A stretch of 7,167 nucleotides of DNA from Acidobacteriaceae bacterium (lineage in GTDB: Bacteria > Acidobacteriota > Terriglobia > Terriglobales > Acidobacteriaceae): NCBI GenBank assembly GCA_003156495.1, contig PMHC01000108.1, positions 1-7,167 on the forward strand, read 5' to 3'. Both the position numbers and the translations under genes were made by a program. How positions within the stretch are numbered: the stretch's first letter is position 1; every line of letters starts with the position of its first letter. The notes beneath the pieces are model-generated. The model searched no databases, had not been told where the DNA came from, and saw only the letters and a program-made list of their open reading frames with translations. Of the stretch, positions 6,178-7,167 are shown piece after piece.

Positions 6178-6793
6178 ACTTCTTGACGGCTTTCTTGACT
6201 GCCTTCTTGGCGGCTTTCTTGACGACTTTCTTTACGGCCTTCTTGGCCACGACTTTCTTTACGGCCTTCTTCACGGTTTTCTTCGCCGGCGCCGCTTTCT
6301 TGGCGACCTTCTTGGCCGAAGCCTTGGGAGCAGCCTTCTTGACTGCCTTCTTCACGGTACTCTTCACGGTACTCTTCACTGCTTTCTTAACCACTTTTTT
6401 CACCACTTTCTTCTTGTTTTTTTTCACCGGCGTTTTTTTCGCCAGAGCTTGGAGGACAGCGACTTTTTTCGCCGGAGCTTTTTTCTTGGCCAGTTTCTTG
6501 ACAGCCTTCTTGACGACTTTCTTAACCTGTTTTGGGGCTGTTTTTTTAGCGACCTTGGGAGCTGACTTCTTGGCGATCTTGGGAGCCGGCCTAGCGAAAG
6601 GCTCTTCGATTACTTCGACCACCGTTTCTTCCGTAATCACTTCGTCGTCGTCCGAGGAGGTAAGAATACCGGCGGTTTCCAGATCTTCTTCCTCATCGTC
6701 GGCAAAAGCTTCGACCTGATCTTGATCCAGATCCTTCGGCTCCCCCAGCGGGTCGCCGTCACTCACTGCATCCATCTTGAACTCTTCGTCCAT
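6176..6793 (-). CDS. Histone H1-like protein with acidic N-terminus and lysine-rich tail
   Basis: 205 residues in two parts of opposite charge. Residues 1-64 carry 27 Asp/Glu and only 2 Lys (clusters at 31-39 DDEEEDLET and 48-56). Residues 65-205 carry 58 Lys, one Arg (R68) and no acidic residue. The tail starts with Pro/Ala/Lys units (APKIAKK, APKVAKK) and becomes a near-regular 4-residue repeat KKAV/KKVV/KKAA to the last residue. Such tails are known from eukaryotic linker histones and bacterial H1-like proteins (Hc1/Hc2, Bordetella BpH1), which bind and condense DNA without sequence specificity. A nucleoid role is inferred; RNA, ribosome or polyanion binding is also possible. No signal peptide, membrane segment or Cys is seen. 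The ATG at 6793 is preceded by GGAGG (6805-6801) at 7 bases. The gene has its own promoter, internal repeats and A7/A8 runs. Coding is sure; function is moderately sure. Confidence 0.85.
   Translation of the reverse strand: MDEEFKMDAVSDGDPLGEPKDLDQDQVEAFADDEEEDLETAGILTSSDDDEVITEETVVEVIEEPFARPAPKIAKKSAPKVAKKTAPKQVKKVVKKAVKKLAKKKAPAKKVAVLQALAKKTPVKKNKKKVVKKVVKKAVKSTVKSTVKKAVKKAAPKASAKKVAKKAAPAKKTVKKAVKKVVAKKAVKKVVKKAAKKAVKKAVKK
6222..6271 (-). repeat. 23-base direct repeat within the lysine tail, 27-base period
   Basis: Bases 6222-6244 and 6249-6271 are identical over 23 bases. The period is exactly 9 codons and encodes two copies of a KKAVKKVV unit (residues about 175-191). Identity at the DNA level, including third positions, points to recent duplication rather than selection on protein sequence alone. 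Confidence 0.8.
6350..6379 (-). repeat. 12-base tandem repeat within the lysine tail
   Basis: CTTCACGGTACT occurs at 6350-6361 and again at 6362-6373, followed by a half copy CTTCAC (6374-6379). It encodes STVKSTVK (residues 141-148), which breaks the KKxx pattern. It is a likely product of replication slippage. Confidence 0.8.
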
Positions 6794-6877
6794 CGAATTG
6801 CCTCCAGCGGATCACCGCGGATCTTCTTCGATCGCATCTGCACTTAGGAAATGAGAATGCTTTATCCCGTGCAAGCG

Positions 6878-6906
6878 ATTGTAGTTCCAGCTTACACACA
6901 AGACAA
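6878..6906 (-). promoter_or_regulatory. Sigma-70-type promoter of the H1-like gene
   Basis: On the minus strand, TTGTCT (6906-6901) and TACAAT (6883-6878) are separated by exactly 17 bases and match the consensus at 4/6 and 5/6 positions. Transcription would start near 6871, leaving a leader of about 78 bases. The placement after the stop of the upstream minus-strand gene suggests that the H1-like gene is transcribed on its own. Confidence 0.65.
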
Positions 6907-6919
6907 GCAAAACATAAAG

Positions 6920-6948
6920 CGCGAATTGCATGGAATGCGAATTTTTTA
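6920..6948. other. AT-rich imperfect hairpin between the two minus-strand genes
   Basis: AATTGCAT and ATGCGAATT can pair around a GGA loop with one bulged G, and GCGAATT is repeated at 6921-6927 and 6937-6943. A T6 run (6942-6947) follows on the plus strand, the wrong side for ending the minus-strand gene that stops here. It could be a weak processing or pausing site; no clear terminator for the upstream gene is seen. Confidence 0.3.
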
Positions 6949-7167
6949 TTTACGCCGCGAAGACTTTCCGGAGCCAGACGAGTGATGTTTGCCGCCGCTG
7001 GCGCCGGAAGATTTGCTCTCCGATGAGCTTTTACCCGCTCGGGACGCGGACTTTTCGGATTTCTCCTTAGTTGTCGAGCGGCTGCTCTTTGCGGAAGAAG
7101 AGGCTGTTGAATCCGAAGATTCCTCTTTGCTCTTTGCGCGCGAACCTTTATGCCGGCGCGATGAAGG
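6946..7167 (-). CDS. 3' end of a gene for a Ser/Lys/Arg-rich low-complexity protein (partial)
   Basis: An open minus-strand frame enters from the right edge and runs 73 codons to TAA at 6948-6946. The start lies outside the window. The visible part has 28 Ser, 12 Lys and 7 Arg against 6 acidic residues, with stretches such as ASSSAKSSR, GKSSSESKSSG and a basic end GKSSRRK. It is almost certainly disordered and looks like a C-terminal tail; such tails often bind nucleic acid, but the domain in front of it is not visible. A second minus frame is also open here, without ATG, but it would run through the promoter, ribosome binding site and start of the H1-like gene, so this frame is preferred. 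No family can be named. It is the second low-complexity basic protein in a row. Confidence 0.6.
   Translation of the reverse strand, partial: PSSRRHKGSRAKSKEESSDSTASSSAKSSRSTTKEKSEKSASRAGKSSSESKSSGASGGKHHSSGSGKSSRRK

Noticed and set aside
6222..6379. Repeats considered as a CRISPR array or regulatory array
   Set aside because: They are in-frame, codon-phased repeats inside a coding region, with periods of 12 and 27 bases and no spacers.
6150..6719. Plus-strand open frame of 189 codons with a Phe/Ala/Thr/Leu-rich product resembling a membrane protein
   Set aside because: It is the antisense of the lysine-rich tail (AAG/AAA codons read as CTT/TTT). The minus-strand gene has a promoter, ribosome binding site and terminator; this frame has none.
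6759..7166. Second open minus-strand frame at the right edge (no ATG)
   Set aside because: It would run through the promoter, ribosome binding site and start of the H1-like gene, with an unremarkable Arg/Leu mix. The frame ending at 6946 stops before that promoter and has a strongly biased composition.

Overview
The window comes from a GC-rich Gram-negative bacterium, most probably an Acidobacteriota member. This rests on inference from gene content and style: a fabZ-lpxA-lpxI lipid A block, a DinB-like protein with the GHMLDSAANN-type motif common in that phylum, exported proteins whose signal peptides end in A-x-A followed by Q, and an exported LolA-like protein of unknown function. Lipid A genes imply an outer membrane. 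No mobile element, integrase, CRISPR array or phage gene is visible, so this looks like ordinary chromosomal sequence with a few unusual parts.

Layout. Bases 1-21 are the 5' end of a tRNA gene on the minus strand, cut by the window edge. A divergent intergenic region (22-187) holds palindromes and leads into a plus-strand gene for a secreted adenosine deaminase-like hydrolase (188-1783). After a short perfect hairpin comes a second exported protein (1886-2680), probably LolA-like and of unknown role. A TATAAT promoter then precedes a compact plus-strand group: fabZ (2781-3287), lpxA (3284-4054, GTG start, 4-base overlap), lpxI (4057-4935), an exported PrxQ-type peroxiredoxin (4983-5519, GTG start with a strong ribosome binding site) and a DinB-like protein (5582-6055). 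The group ends at a strong bidirectional terminator (6082-6110).

From the other side, on the minus strand, comes a histone H1-like gene (6176-6793). Its product has a strongly acidic N-terminus (27 Asp/Glu in 64 residues) and a lysine tail (58 Lys and no acidic residue in 141 residues). It has its own promoter (6878-6906), a good ribosome binding site, internal DNA repeats, poly-A tracts and a compound hairpin at its stop codon. Upstream of it on the same strand is the 3' end of another gene (6946-7167, cut by the window edge) encoding a Ser/Lys/Arg-rich low-complexity tail.

How the genes fit together. FabZ makes unsaturated acyl-ACP intermediates for fatty acid synthesis, LpxA puts a 3-hydroxyacyl chain on UDP-GlcNAc, and LpxI later cleaves UDP-2,3-diacylglucosamine to lipid X. 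The block therefore joins fatty acid and lipid A synthesis; lpxC, lpxD and lpxB must lie elsewhere. The peroxiredoxin and DinB-like genes may be co-transcribed with it because no terminator lies between them. The most unusual part is the right end, where two neighbouring genes encode basic low-complexity proteins, one of which resembles a bacterial linker histone.
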